From: PALSA-693 sp963729695
GTDB taxonomy: Bacteria > Actinomycetota > Acidimicrobiia > Acidimicrobiales > Palsa-688
DNA length: 64,000 nucleotides
Assembly: GCA_963729695.1 (NCBI GenBank)
Contig: CAVSOT010000007.1
Location: 1,054,001-1,118,000 of the forward strand
Direction of reading: 5' to 3'
The position numbers and the translations under genes were made by a program. A model generated the notes under the pieces. The model had not been told where the DNA came from. It saw only the letters and a program-made list of their open reading frames with translations, and made no database searches. This document shows positions 18,901 through 30,255 of this stretch, one piece after another (the stretch's first letter is position 1; each line of letters begins with the position of its first letter).

Positions 18901-21900
18901 TGGGCCGCCGGTCTTCACCTCCCCGAACAATCCGCTCAGCGGGGGCAGCGCCCACTCCGCTCCCCCCTTCACGCCTGCGGCGGTAGGCACCTACCGTTGG
19001 GTGGCGACCTATGGCGGTGACGCCAACAACCGCGTGGTCAGTTCGGGCTGCGGGGCCGAGCCGGTGACCATTACCCAGGCCACCCCGACCATCTCGACCA
19101 CCCCCTCGGCGGGCGGGCCGGTCGGGACGTCTATCTTTGACATGGCGACGATAACCAGCGGGGTCAACCCGACGGGCACGGTCACCTTCAACCTGTTCGG
19201 GCCTGGTGATGCGACCTGCACGGCGCCACCGGTGTTCACGTCCAACGTGTCGGTGTTGACCCGCCAGATCGTCGTGACCTCGGGATCCTTCACGCCCGCC
19301 GCGGCGGGCACCTACCAGTGGGTGGCCACCTACAACGGTGACGCCAACGACGCCGCGGTCAGCTCCGCCTGCGGGGACGAGCCGGTCGTCATCGGGGTGG
19401 CGTCGTCTGCGGTTATCACCACTGTGCCCTCGCCCGGCGTCACAGTCGGCGGATCGATCAGCGACACGGCGACAGTGACCGGTGGCTTCGACCCGACCGG
19501 CACGGTTACCTTCGACTTGTTCGCACCCAGTGACGCCACCTGCGCGGCGAGCCCGGTGTTCACGTCCACCAACCCGCTGGGTGGCAGCCCGCTCAGTGCC
19601 ACCTCGGACTCTTTCGCGACCGCCAGTGCGGGCGTCTTCCACTGGGTGGCGACCTACAACGGTGACGCCAACAATGCGGCGGTCAGCTCCGCCTGTGGGG
19701 ACGAGCCGGTGATCATTGGTCACGCCAGCCCGACGATCATCACCAGCGCTTCGGCGGGAGGAGTGGTCGGCATCTCCGTCTCGGACGCAGCGACGGTGAG
19801 CGGTGGCTTCAACCCCACCGGCTCGGTCACTTTCCAGCTGTTCGCCCAGGCGGACGCCACCTGCATCGCGCCCCCAGTCTTCGTCTCCACCAATCCGCTG
19901 AGTGGGAGCCCGCTCGGTGCCACCTCGGGTAGTTTCTCAACTGCCGCGGTCGGCACCTACCACTGGGTGGCCACCTACAGCGGTGACGGCAACAACACCA
20001 CGGTCAGCTCCGGCTGTCAGGCCGAGCCGGTGACCATCACCCAGGCCACCCCGACCATCGCGACCACCCCCTCGGCGGGCGGGCCGGTCGGTATCTCGAT
20101 CTCGGACATGGCCACGGTGAGCGGCGGCTTCAACCCCACCGGCGCGGTCACCTTCCAGCTCTTCGCGCCGGGCGATACCGCCTGCAGCGGGCCCCCGCTC
20201 ATCACCTTTCCCGACAATCCGCTCAGCGGGGGCAGCGCCACCTCGGGCTCCATCACGGCCGTCGCCCCGGGCACCTACCAGTGGGTGGCCACCTACAGCG
20301 GTGACGGCAACAACACCACCGTCAGCTCCGGCTGTCAGGCCGAGCCGGTGACCATCACTCAGGCCGCCCCGACCATCGCGACCACCCCTTCGGCGGGTGG
20401 TGTGGTCGGTATCTCGATCTCGGATACGGCGACGGTGAGCGGTGGCTTCAGCCCCACCGGCGCGGTCACCTTCGAGCTGTTCGCGCCGAGCGACTCGACC
20501 TGCATCGCGCCCCCGGTCTTCACCTCCACCAATCCGCTGAGCGGGAGTCCGCTCAGTGCCACCTCGGACTCCTTCACGACGGCCGCGGTGGGCATCTATC
20601 ACTGGGTGGCCACCTACAACGGTGACGCCAACAACACCACGGTCAGCTCGGGCTGCACGACCGAGCCGGTGACCACCGGTCAGGCCACCCCGACCATCGC
20701 CACCACGCCTTCGGCGGCGGGCCCGGTCGGCACGCCTGTCTTTGACACGGCGACGGTGAGCGGTGGCTTCAATCCGACCGGCACGGTCACCTTCCAGCTG
20801 TTCCCGCCGAGCGACTCGACCTGCGCCGCGCCCCCTGTCTTCGTTTCCGCCAACCCACTCAGTGGGAGCCCGCTCAGTGCCACCTCGGGCTCTTTCCCGA
20901 CCGCCGCGGTGGGCACCTACCACTGGTCTGCCACCTACAGCGGCGACGCCAACAACACCACCGCCAGCTCGGGTTGCGCGGCCGAGCCGGTGACCATTAC
21001 CCAGGCCACCCCGACCATCGCGACCATGCCTTCGGCGGGCGGGCCGATCGGCACGTCGGTCATTGACACGGCGACGATCAATGGTGGCTTCAACCCGACC
21101 GGCACGGTCACCTTCGAGCTGTTCGCGCCGGGGGACACCACCTGTGCTGGACCCCCGGTCTTCACCTCCCCAACCAATCCGCTCATTGGGGTCAGCGCCA
21201 GCTCGACCCCTCCCTTCGCGACCGCCGCGGTGGGCACCTACCAGTGGGTGGCGACCTATAACGGTGACGCCAACAACACCGCGGTCACCTCGGGCTGTGC
21301 GGCCGAGCCGACGACCATTACCCAGGCGGCCCCGACCATCGTGACCACGCCCTCGGCGGGCGGGCCGGTCGGCACGTCTGATCTCGGACACGGCGACGGT
21401 GAGCGGCGGCTTCAACCCGACCGGCGCGGTCACCTTCCAGCTGTTCGGGCCGGGGGACACCACCTGCACGGCGGCCCCGGTCTTCACCTCCCCAGCCAAT
21501 CCGCTCAGCGGGGGCAGCGCCACCTCCGCCCCCCCTTCGCGACCGCCGAGGTGGGCACCTACCAGTGGGTGGCGACCTACGACGGTGACGTCAACAACAG
21601 TGTGGTCAGCTCGCCCTGCGGCGCCGAGCCGGTGACCATAGGTCAAGCCGCCCCGACGATCGATACCACGCCTTCGGCGGGCGGGACGGTCGGCACCTCC
21701 ATCTTTGACACGGCGACGATCAGCGGGGCGGTCAACCCCACGGGTACGGTCACCTTCGACCTGTTCGGGCCTGGTGATGCGACCTGCACGGCGCCGCCGG
21801 TGTTCACTTCCGACGTGGGGTTGCCGGCCCGCCAGGTCGTCGTGACCTCGGGCCCCTTCACGCCCGCCGCGGCGGGCACCTACCAGTGGGTGGCCACCTA

Positions 21901-24648
21901 CAACGGTGACGCCAACAACGCCGCGGTCAGCTCCGCCTGCGGGGCCGAGCCGGTCGTCATGGGGGTGGCGTCGTCTGCGGTTATCACCACCGTGCCCTCG
22001 CCCGGCGTCACAGTCGGCGGCTCGATCAGCGACACGGCGACGGTGACGGGTGGATTCAACCCGACCGGCACGGTTACCTTCGACTTGTTCGCCCCCAGTG
22101 ACGCCACCTGCGCAGCGAGCCCGGTGTTCACCTCCACCAACCCGCTCGGCGGGACCCCGCTCGGTGCCACCTCGGACTCTTTCACGACCGCCACTACGGG
22201 CGTCTTCCACTGGGTGGCGACCTACAACGGTGATGCCAACAACGCCGCGGTCAGTTCCGCCTGTGCGGACGAGCCGGTGGACATCACTCAGGCCGCCCCG
22301 ACGATCACCACCACCGCCTCGGCGGGTGGAGTGGTCGGCATCTCTGTCTCGGACACGGCGACGGTGAACGGTGGTTTCAACCCCACCGGCGTGGTCACCT
22401 TCCAGCTGTTCGCGCCGATGGACACGACCTGCAGCGCGCCCCCGTCCTGGTGTCGACCAACCCGCTGAGTGGGAGCCCGCTCAGTGCCTCCTCGGACTCT
22501 TTCTCACCGCCACTGCGGGCACCTACCACTGGGTGGCCACCTACAACGGTGACGCCAACAACACCACCGTCAGTTCCGGCTGTGCGGACGAGCCGGTGAC
22601 CGTTACCCAGGCCACCCCGACCATCTCGACCACCCCCTCGGCGGGCGGGCCGGTCGGCACCTCCATCTCGGACACGGCGACGGTGAGCGGAGGGGTCAAC
22701 CCCACCGGCGCGGTCAGCTTCGAACTGTTCGGGCCCGACGACACCACTTGCAGCGGGACCCCGGAATTCGCTTTCCCGAACAATCCGCTCTCCGGGGGCA
22801 GCGCCACCTCGGGCACCATCACGACCATCGCGGTGGGCACCTACCATTGGGTAGCCACCTACAACGGTGACGCCAACAACTTGGCCGTCAGCTCCGCCTG
22901 CGCGGACGAGTCGGTGACCATTACTCAGGCCGCCCCGACCGATCGCGACCACGCCTTCGGCGGGCGGATCGGTCGGCACGTCGATCTCGGACACGGCGAC
23001 GATAAGCGGCGGCTTCATCCCCACCGGCACGGTCACTTTCGATCTGTTCGCGCCCAGTGACGCCACCTGCGCGGCCAGCCCGGTGTTCACCTCCACCAAC
23101 CCCCTCGGCGGGACCCCGCTCAGCGCCTCCTCGGGCTCCTTCACGGCCACCGCGGTGGGCACCTACCACTGGGTAGCCACCTACAACGGTGACGACAACA
23201 ACGCCGCCGTCAGCTCGGCCTGTGCGGACGAGCCGGTGACCATCGGTCAGGCCACCCCGACCATCGCCACGACGCCCTCTGCCGGCGGGCCCCTTGGCAC
23301 CTCCATCAGCGACACGGCGGCGGTGAGCGGCGGTGACAACCCCACCGGCAACGTGACCTTCACGCTGTTCCCGCCGGGGAACACCACCTGCACCGAGCCT
23401 CCGGTCTTCACCTCCCCAGACCATCCGCTCAGCGGGGGTAGTGCGACCTCGGGCTCGTTCACCACCGCCGCGGTGGGCACCTACCACTGGGTGGCCACCT
23501 ACAACGGTGACGCCGACAACATCACCGTCAGCTCCGGTTGCACGGACGAGCCGGTGATCATTGGCGGGGCTCCGCAGCCGGTGGTGACGAAGGTCGTGAT
23601 GTCCAACACGCAGAATCCCAATGGCACCTGGACCATCGTCTACGACGTCGCGGTGACGAACGCGGATGCGTCGATCGAGACGTCCTTTACGTTGACCGAC
23701 GCCCTGGCCTTCGGCCACAACATCGACGTCAACCTGGCGAAAGTCACGGGAGCAGGCGCCAGCGCGGCGTGGAACGGCACGACCGACACGACCATCGTGG
23801 CGGGCGCGCCGCTCGGCCCCGGAGCCACCGAGCACTACACCGTGACCGTGAACGCCTCAGTGCTCGCCGACGCCACCGCGAGTGACCGGACCTGCGCGGC
23901 CGGGGGAGGGTTCCTCAACACGGCCCAGGTGGCACTGCCGACGGTGCCCAACACGCAAGCCGCCTCGACGGGGCTGATCGCGTCAGCTGCCGCCGACCCG
24001 CAGGCCTCCGCCTGCGCCGACCCCGTTTCGCCTACGGTCACCAAGAAGGTCCTGTCGGTGGTGGCCGGTTCCACCCCGGGCCAGTGGATTGTCACCTATC
24101 AGGTAGTGGCCGCCAACGGTACCGGCACGGAGGTCTCGTACTCCCTCCAGGACCAGCTGGGATTCCCCACCGGGATCATTGTCACGTCGACCTCGGCCAG
24201 CCGGGTGCACTCTGCCCTTGACGGCAGCGGGGCAACCGCCTCAGAGCCGATTCCCGGCTGGACCGGAACCGGTTCCAGCGCCGCGCTGGCCTCCAATCAG
24301 CTGCTCTCCGCCCAGTCGAAGGACACCTTCACGATCGTCGTCGGCGCAACGGTGACGGGCAGCCTGGCCGCAGCCGCCACCGCGTGCAACGCGACCGGGC
24401 CGGCACACGGCTACTTCAACTCTGCCGTCCTGACTTCCGGCTCGGACCAGTTCAGCGCTCAGGCGTGCGCTCCCATCACCCCTTTGCCGGTCCTGACTTC
24501 CTCACCACCCCCTCCGAACCCTTCAGGGCCGCTAGCCATTACCGGCCTGGCGCTGAGCCACGAGCCCCTCTTCGGGGCCGCTCTGTTCGGCATGGGTGCT
24601 GCTCTCGTCCTCGTTTCAAGGCGCAGGCGGACACCGCGTGGACCCTAG
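15953..24648 (+). CDS. Giant VWA and Ig-like repeat surface protein, LAITG anchored, five indels
   Basis: Domains in order (residues approximate): a long basic N-terminus with a hydrophobic stretch near 82-100 (AMAAGIFLTVGTFSTTAAAT) serving as export signal; a Ser/Thr linker (100-152); a VWA domain (about 310-490) with the MIDAS motif DQSGS at 317-321 and FLTDGAP; a prealbumin-like domain (495-616); 18 Ig-like repeats of about 102 residues; two DUF11-like domains; then LAITG (24532-24546), a membrane helix and RRRRTPRGP, a class-E-sortase-type sorting signal. The frame breaks at about 21381 (+G), 21531-21537 (one C lost), 22449 (-G), 22512 (-G) and 22936 (+G). Repairing these gives about 2,898 residues with no internal stop. 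Probably a cell-wall adhesin or matrix protein; the ligand is unknown. Confidence 0.85.
16252..16410 (+). repeat. Ser/Thr-codon low-complexity tract
   Basis: Tandem ACCTCGACG/ACCTCCTCG-type units encode a Ser-Thr-Gly linker between the export signal and the VWA region. This is a likely glycosylated stalk and a likely site of replication slippage. Confidence 0.85.
17806..23574 (+). repeat. 18 tandem Ig-like repeats, about 306 bp each
   Basis: Each unit encodes the pattern IATTPSAGGPVGTS..DTATVSGG, then NPTGTVTFQLFAP, C..PPVF.S..PLSG, AVGTY.WVATYNGDANN, VSSGC..EPVTITQA. Two Cys per unit suggest an internal disulphide. Units 2 and 3 (18126-18431 and 18432-18737) differ at one base that I could find. 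Units 5-7 and 13-15 share a distinct order of variants, including the PSPGVTVGG type, which indicates duplication of a three-unit block. Confidence 0.9.
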
Positions 24649-24863
24649 GGGATCCACACCCAAAGAACGGGAACCGGGACCAGCATGTCGCCCCTCGCCC
24701 CTGTCGACACAAGCGTCCAGCCATCGCTAGCGGCTTCGTTCAGCGCAGCCTCCCAGGTTTCCGGCTGATCCCGGTTCCTGAACGGGATCACCTTGTGCTC
24801 CGATATCGCCGCGGACGGCGAGCCTATGCGGGGCCTGAAACTGCACGCCGTTTCCGAGCCCAT
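24645..24863 (-). CDS. DUF4177-like small protein (copy 1)
   Basis: ATG 24863 opens MGSETACSFRPRIGSPSAAI, then the DUF4177-like core EHKVIPFRNRDQPETWEAAL and EAASDGWTLVSTGARGDM. The start is set by comparison with copy 2 (32866-33090), where the same upstream ATG and SFRPR segment are conserved. The C-terminal residues after GARGDM differ (LVPVPVLWVWIP here). The stop overlaps the stop of the giant gene on the other strand by a few bases. DUF4177 proteins have no assigned role; they are about 60-70 residues with a beta-beta-alpha pattern. Confidence 0.65.
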   Translation of the reverse strand: MGSETACSFRPRIGSPSAAISEHKVIPFRNRDQPETWEAALNEAASDGWTLVSTGARGDMLVPVPVLWVWIP

Positions 24864-24937
24864 CGCGCCCGGATCGCCTCCGTGATGCCGGGCTACTCTA
24901 CTCCCAGAGCTCCACCGTGCCGCGCGAGAATCGACGC

Positions 24938-25765
24938 ATGCCCGATAGCCCCCTGCGAGGCATGACGATCGGCGTGACCGCGGAGCGTCGAGCCGCACAA
25001 CAGGCCCAACTACTCATCAAGCGGGGCGCTGCGGTCCTCCGCGGGCCCACTCTGAGGGTGTTCTCATTAGACGACGACCCGACGTTGAGGTCAAAGACCA
25101 ACGAGGTAGTCGCCCGCCCCCCAGATTTTCTGCTCGCTTCGACCGGCTTCGGCATGCGCACCTGGCTAGCCGCGGCCGACTCGTGGGGTCTTCGCGACAC
25201 GCTGTTAAAGGCGCTCCGCCCAGCTCGGGTCGCCAACCGGGGGGCCAAAGCAGCCTCGGCGAATCAAGCCGTCGGCCTGGCAGAGTGGTACCGGGCTCCT
25301 CACGAGCGCCTCGACGAACTGGTCGAGCGCCTGTTGGCCGAACCCTTGGCCGGCCGCCGAGTGGTGCTCCAGCTCCACGGCGTCGCCGACCCAGACGCGA
25401 TCGCAGCTCTAGTAGCAGCCGGGGCCGAGGTCATCGAGATCGACGCCTACCGGCTGAGCCTCCCCGATGATCGCACCCCAGCCCAGGACCTCATAAAAGC
25501 GGCCTGCGCCGGAGAGCTGGTGGCTATCACATTCGTGATCGCGCCCGCCGTCCACAACCTCTTCGTCCTCGCGGCCGAGATCGGCCTCGACGCCGAGCTC
25601 CGCCGAGTCCTCAACGGCACCGTCGTTGCAGCTTGCGTGGGACCGGTGTGCGCCGAAGGGGCGCTCGACGAAGGCGTGCTCGAGCCGCTTGTGCCCTCGC
25701 GTCCCCGGCTCGTCCCCATGATCCAAGACCTCACCGACCGTCTCCATAAGGCCCGCTCGGCCTGA
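24938..25765 (+). CDS. Uroporphyrinogen-III synthase (HemD) family protein
   Basis: From ATG 24938 (MPDSPLRGMTIGVTAERRAA) the 275-residue protein has the two-lobed HemD pattern: ITIGVTAERR...LLIKRGAAVLRGPTLRV, DFLLASTGFGMRTWLAAADS, GRRVVLQLHG, then AITFVIAPAVHNLFVLA and AACVGPVCAEGAL. HemD closes and inverts ring D of hydroxymethylbilane in tetrapyrrole synthesis. Many actinobacterial homologues add a C-terminal winged-helix domain, absent here. No other haem genes are adjacent, so a regulatory or paralogous role is possible. An in-frame ATG at 24917 is an alternative start. Confidence 0.75.
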   Translation: MPDSPLRGMTIGVTAERRAAQQAQLLIKRGAAVLRGPTLRVFSLDDDPTLRSKTNEVVARPPDFLLASTGFGMRTWLAAADSWGLRDTLLKALRPARVANRGAKAASANQAVGLAEWYRAPHERLDELVERLLAEPLAGRRVVLQLHGVADPDAIAALVAAGAEVIEIDAYRLSLPDDRTPAQDLIKAACAGELVAITFVIAPAVHNLFVLAAEIGLDAELRRVLNGTVVAACVGPVCAEGALDEGVLEPLVPSRPRLVPMIQDLTDRLHKARSA

Positions 25766-26441
25766 ACCCGGCGGCAGCTGCTTATCGTCCGACCAGCGCT
25801 CGTTCCACAGCGGTGAGCGGCGCAGAAAGCCGTCGACCTACGCCGGTCCCCGATGGCAGCCGGTGGTTCCACTACTCGGACAGAACGGCGACGCACAGGG
25901 AAGTCCTGAGTCGTTCGGGGTCTTGCCGATAGGGCCGAGCCGAGCGTTCTAATCGAGGGGGATGCCTTTTTCGGGCGTATCCGATCGTCGTGAATTCGCC
26001 CCGGTGCGTGCGGGCAGCGGTGCTCCCAAGCCGGGAGCGGCTGGTCGATGTGGTGCCGCGGCCGCTCTCTGCAAGGTCACGATGATGATCACCGAGCGAT
26101 GATTCGGTGGTAGTTTGGATTACGTGACCCGAGGCTGTCGTTAAGTTCCGCCCCTGGTCGGTAGTGTGGAGGCCTGCTCCGGACCCCGGCGGTATCTTCG
26201 ATGATGCGGAAGGTTCCGTTTGGTTGGGCCACGATCGGCAGTCACAATTCCTTGGCCACTACAACGTGACCGGCGGCGACGTACGCCTGGTCTCCACAGT
26301 CTCGGGCCCGCAAACAGTTCAGCTTGGCGGCGTGGCGGCCACCCTCGCCGGCCGACGATGGCTACCCACCCGCAGACTCCGAGCCGGGCAGGTGGAGACC
26401 ATGTCACCACGTCCGACGCTTACGACGCCAGAAAGCACGAG
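25766..26441. other. Intergenic, nothing recognised
   Basis: About 675 bases. Frames on both strands are Arg/Pro-rich and unconvincing. The last 85 bases may belong to the next gene if an earlier start is used. Confidence 0.4.
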
Positions 26442-26804
26442 ATGCTGCGGTTCCTAGGATCTGACCTGAGTCTCGAGGTCGATGAAGTACTACAGGACTG
26501 GGATGGCCCGAGGCTGTTTGCCGCCCATGACGAATCGGGCCAGTTGTGGCTGGTCGCGGAGATCTGGCGGAGTGCGGTCAACGCCCGGTGGCTGTGCGCG
26601 CCCCAGTCAGCCCGGGCGCTTGAGTATGTTCGCTCCGGGCGGGCCCCGATCAGAGACGCCCTGAGACACTCCATGGACGGCACCGTGGTACTGGTAACCG
26701 CGGAGCGGGCCATGATGGTGGGCGACCACGTGCTGTTGTGCGCCGAGCTCCTGGACGACCTACTACCCGCCCCCGACTGGCGTCTGGTTCCTACTCAGCT
26801 TTGA
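26442..26804 (+). CDS. DUF6575-like hypothetical protein
   Basis: ATG 26442 gives MLRFLGSDLSLEVDEVLQDW then DGPRLFAAHDESGQLWLVAE, WLCAPQSARALEYVRSGRAP and a Val-rich strand. This is close to the DUF6575-type pattern (DGP.LF...D..GQ..L, P.S..RL..IRSG). An in-frame ATG at 26358 and an out-of-frame ATG 26401 with GGTGGAG upstream are alternative starts, the last needing one indel. Soluble, about 120 residues, function unknown. Confidence 0.6.
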   Translation: MLRFLGSDLSLEVDEVLQDWDGPRLFAAHDESGQLWLVAEIWRSAVNARWLCAPQSARALEYVRSGRAPIRDALRHSMDGTVVLVTAERAMMVGDHVLLCAELLDDLLPAPDWRLVPTQL

Positions 26805-27056
26805 GCCTGGCCTCGGCGCCGCCTCACATCAACAACGTCCAACCCTTGAAGCCAGGCCGGCGGATCGTTCTCTGGACGGATGGCGGTCAGCCGATTTCTG
26901 AGTCAGACCAAGCCTGAAGCAGCCAGTCCGTAAGTCGCCAGCACTCCCCAGTTGTTAGGACCCAAGCAACGCACGATCAGGCCCAGCTACATGATCTCTG
27001 CCGGTTATTCAGCGGGGCGTTGGCAAGTCAGCAATCTCTGCCAAGGAGCGGGGGAG

Positions 27057-30033
27057 TCAGGCCGGGTTGTCCGGCTGGATGACCCTCAGGCGGCGGGCGA
27101 TGGCTACCGCCTCAGTGCGACTCCGGGCATCGAGCTTGGAGAGGATGTTCGAAACATGCACGCTGGCGGTTTTGGCGCTGATATAGAGCTGTTCGGCGAT
27201 CTCTCGATTGGACCTTCCGACTGAGACCAGTCTCAGGACCTCCAGCTCACGGGCCGTGAGAGGTTGGGGGCCCTGGCTGGTCGGGTCGGATCCGCTGGCG
27301 GGCGGGCTGCCGAGCTCTCGGAGCAGCGGATGGGCGCCGAACAGGAGGGCGGCGGCCTCGGCTTCGGCGCGCACTTCGGCGGCAGTCTTGTTCCTGACCC
27401 GCCGCGTGCAGAGCGGCGGCGAACCTCGCCTGGCTGCGAGCGGTCTCGAAGCGATGGCCGAGACGTGCGAATCGGTCGGTCACCGCTCGCCAAGCGCCAA
27501 CCATGTCGGCGGGGGAGGGGATGTCGATTCCGCTCTGCCACCGGAGGCGGAGGTGCTCCGCCGATGACTCGCTGCGCCCAGGCGTGCGCTTCGGGTCCGA
27601 CGTAGCGCTGCATCGACCGGGAGTACTGGGTAGCCTCCTCGGCGGCTTCGGCCAGGGTGGTGCCCGCATCGACCAGGTCTTTTCGGGACTCGCCCGGGTG
27701 TGCGTGCGGCATCGGTCGCCAGCTGCCCGATGAGTAGCGCGCTGAGTCGCACCCGAGCGTCGAACGTCGGTACCTGCCAGAGGCCGGTGACCGATCCACT
27801 GCCTCGTCATGAGCCGTGAGCGCGCTCGCGATATCACCCCGGTCGCCGTAGAGGTCGATGGCGGCCGCTCCGACGAGAATGGCGATCAGGCCGTCTTTGT
27901 CGGACCAGGCCTGCAACGATGCGACGGATCTCGAGCCCGGTACCCTCACCCCGAGCGGCCAGCACAGCCAGGTGCACCGACCGCAGTAGCATCTCCGGGA
28001 ACTCGGGGGGCGATTCCCCAGCCGGTGGAGGTGATTCGCTCCACGTCGGACCAGTCACCTCGCATGTAGTAGACGATGGCGGCCATGGCTCGAGCGGCGA
28101 TGGCGTATGGGGTCCAGGGCAGGCGAAGCTGTCCCGACCGGGTGAGCGTCTGTTGATAGGCGCTCAGAGCCTCGGTCAGACGGCCGGCCTCGAAATTGAG
28201 CGAACCCACACCGAACATGGCCCGAAGTTCGGCGTCGTGTTCTCCTGTCGTACGGGCCTCGGCGGCCGCCTCGGCCAAGTGCATCGCCGACACCTCGAGA
28301 TCCTCGTCGCCCTGTTGCGCCCGAGCCAGCGTCGTGGCTGCTCTCCGCGGCGACCTCGGGCAGGTCGAGACGGCGGGCCAGCTCGAGCGCCTCTGCTGGC
28401 CAGAGGAATCACGTCCCGGCGATCAAAGTCCAGCTGCGCCTGGGCCAGGAATCCGAGCAACTCGGCCCGCAGGGCCGATGGCGGATCGGTAGGGACCAGG
28501 CTGAGCGCCTCGGAGGCGAGGGCCCGGACATCCAAGCCGGAATCAACTACCAAAGCCGCTCCGGCCAGTGCCCGCAACAAGCGGGCCCGCGCCTCGGGAG
28601 GAGATACTCCCTCGAGGGCGGAGAGCTCGTCCTCCAGCAGTGCGAGCGCCCGGATGGGTTGGCCAGCGACCATCGCCGCATTACTGGCGCGGACGGTCGA
28701 GGTCGATCGGGTCGATGCCCGTAGTCGCTGAAGCAGCCGGGCCGATCTCGGCGAGGATGCCGATCGCGGCTTCGTACTGGCCGAGCGCCTCATCGGGCGC
28801 GGCCAGCGTGCTCGCCTGCATCTCCCGCCCAGACGCTGGCCTTGGCGGCAGTGATCGGATCGTGAGCCCCTCGGGCGTGGCGGGCCAGGTCAGCGGCCGT
28901 TCCGGAGGTCGGATCGTCGGCCATGGCGCGCGGCGTAGGTGGCGTGCAGGCGTACCCGCTCCCCGGTAACAGGTCGCCGTAGACCGCTTCGGAGAGAAGT
29001 GCGTGACGGAACGCGTACGCTGTCTCCGTCGGTGGCCACGATGACCTTGGCGTCGACGGCGGCGCGCAGGCCGGCCTCGAGAGCTGGTGTCGTCGACGCC
29101 CGCCACCGTGGCGAGCAGTTGGTGCGAGACCTCTCGGCCAGCCACCGACGCCGCCTTCACCACCCGGCGGGCTGTCGTCTCCAAGGCTATCGATTCGAAT
29201 CAGCAGCAGATCCGACAGATCGGCCGGGAGCGGTCGGTCCCGCCGGTTGTCGGCACCGACCAGCTCCTCGACGAAGAACGGATTGCCCTCGGCCCTGGAC
29301 ACAATGGTGGCCACGTCGTCTTCACGCAGGGGAGATCGTTGCAGGGCTCGAACCATCCCCCGGACATCGGACTCGTCGAGAGGCGGGACCGTGATCCGCT
29401 CGACGCCGGGCAGGCGGCCCCACTCGGCGAGCACGGGCCGCAGCGGGTGGCGTCGATGCAGATCGTCGAGGCGATAGGTCAAGATCAACGTCGCCCGGTT
29501 GGTCGGCGGATGCGACAGCAGGTAGGTGATCATCTCCCGGGTCGAACGATCGGCCCAGTGGACGTCCTCCACCACCCACAGCAGGCGGTCGGGAGGCGCC
29601 AAGATGGTCAAAGATCGCCGCCACGGCTTCGAACAGGTTGGACCGGTCGGTCGCCGTGACCTGGGCGGCTCTCCTCCGCCCCGCTTCCGGTTGCAGGCAT
29701 CAGCCGGCGGAGGGCCGGGCGCCGGAGCACCATCGCCTCGGCCTCGAGCCGGCGACTCGGCGCTGAGCCGGCCCAGGATCTGCGGTGAACGGAAGGTAAG
29801 GCACGAGGGCTGTCGCCAAGGTCCACGCAGTGCCCGATGCTGGCCTGGTAGTCCGAGCCGGTGACCCTGCGGATCAGCTCGGTGATCAGCCGGCTCTTGC
29901 CGACCCCGGCGTCGCCTCCTACCAGCACGGCCGCCGACGGCCGCTCGGACGGGCCGAGACCGAGGAGCGAGCCGAGGTGCTCCAGCTCCGCTGATCTTCC
30001 GATGAAGGGGGTCGCGGGCACCGCCTCCATCAT
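27057..30033 (-). pseudogene. LuxR-family LAL regulator (AAA ATPase plus HTH), many frameshifts
   Basis: Minus-strand pieces in successive frames spell a large LuxR-type ATPase regulator of about 990 residues. From ATG 30033 they read VPATPFIGRSAELEHLGSLL with Walker A GGDAGVGKSRLI, then LLWVVEDVHWADRSTREMI (Walker B), LRPVLAEWGRLPGVERI and RAEGNPFFVEEL. TPR-like helices follow, and the C-terminal LuxR HTH (LTARELEVLRLVSVGRSNRE, AEQLYISAKTASVHVSNILS) ends at 27057. At least seven frame changes are needed (near 29610-29650, 29170, 28790, 28290, 27950, 27500, 27374). Domains are well preserved between breaks, so either low sequence quality or recent decay is possible. Confidence 0.7.
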
Positions 30034-30255
30034 CGCCTCCCAGGGGCCATGATGGCGGCCTGGGTGGTCAGAACCGGACGCTGATCCGCCGTTTACGGTC
30101 GACCAGCGGTCGGTACCGCTCGCTTCGATTCCGCCCGAACGCCCCAAAGGCGCCCGATTCCCCGTCCGGCGAGCGGCAGCTCTGAGTGGGCGACCCAGAG
30201 ACCGGAGCTCGGCGATGTGCTCCCGGTTGGCCTGTTCTGCGATCCACGGATGCAT
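30034..30255 (-). CDS. Possible small MHPWIAEQ-type protein upstream of LAL gene
   Basis: ATG 30255 has an excellent ribosome site (GGAGGTGGGAG) and opens MHPWIAEQANREHIAELRSL, a helical, basic N-terminus typical of short actinobacterial proteins of about 50-70 residues. In this sequence the frame runs on into the LAL regulator without a stop. Either a small gene lost its stop through an indel, or this is the true regulator start. Confidence 0.4.

Noticed and set aside
17828..22210. Long antisense open frames (about 630 and 757 codons) opposite the giant repeat gene
   Set aside because: They are Arg/Gly-rich mirror readings of the high-GC repeats; the plus frame has clear domains and a sorting signal.
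17806..23574. Regular repeats considered as a CRISPR or satellite array
   Set aside because: Units are 306 bp, fully coding and protein-conserved; no spacer structure.
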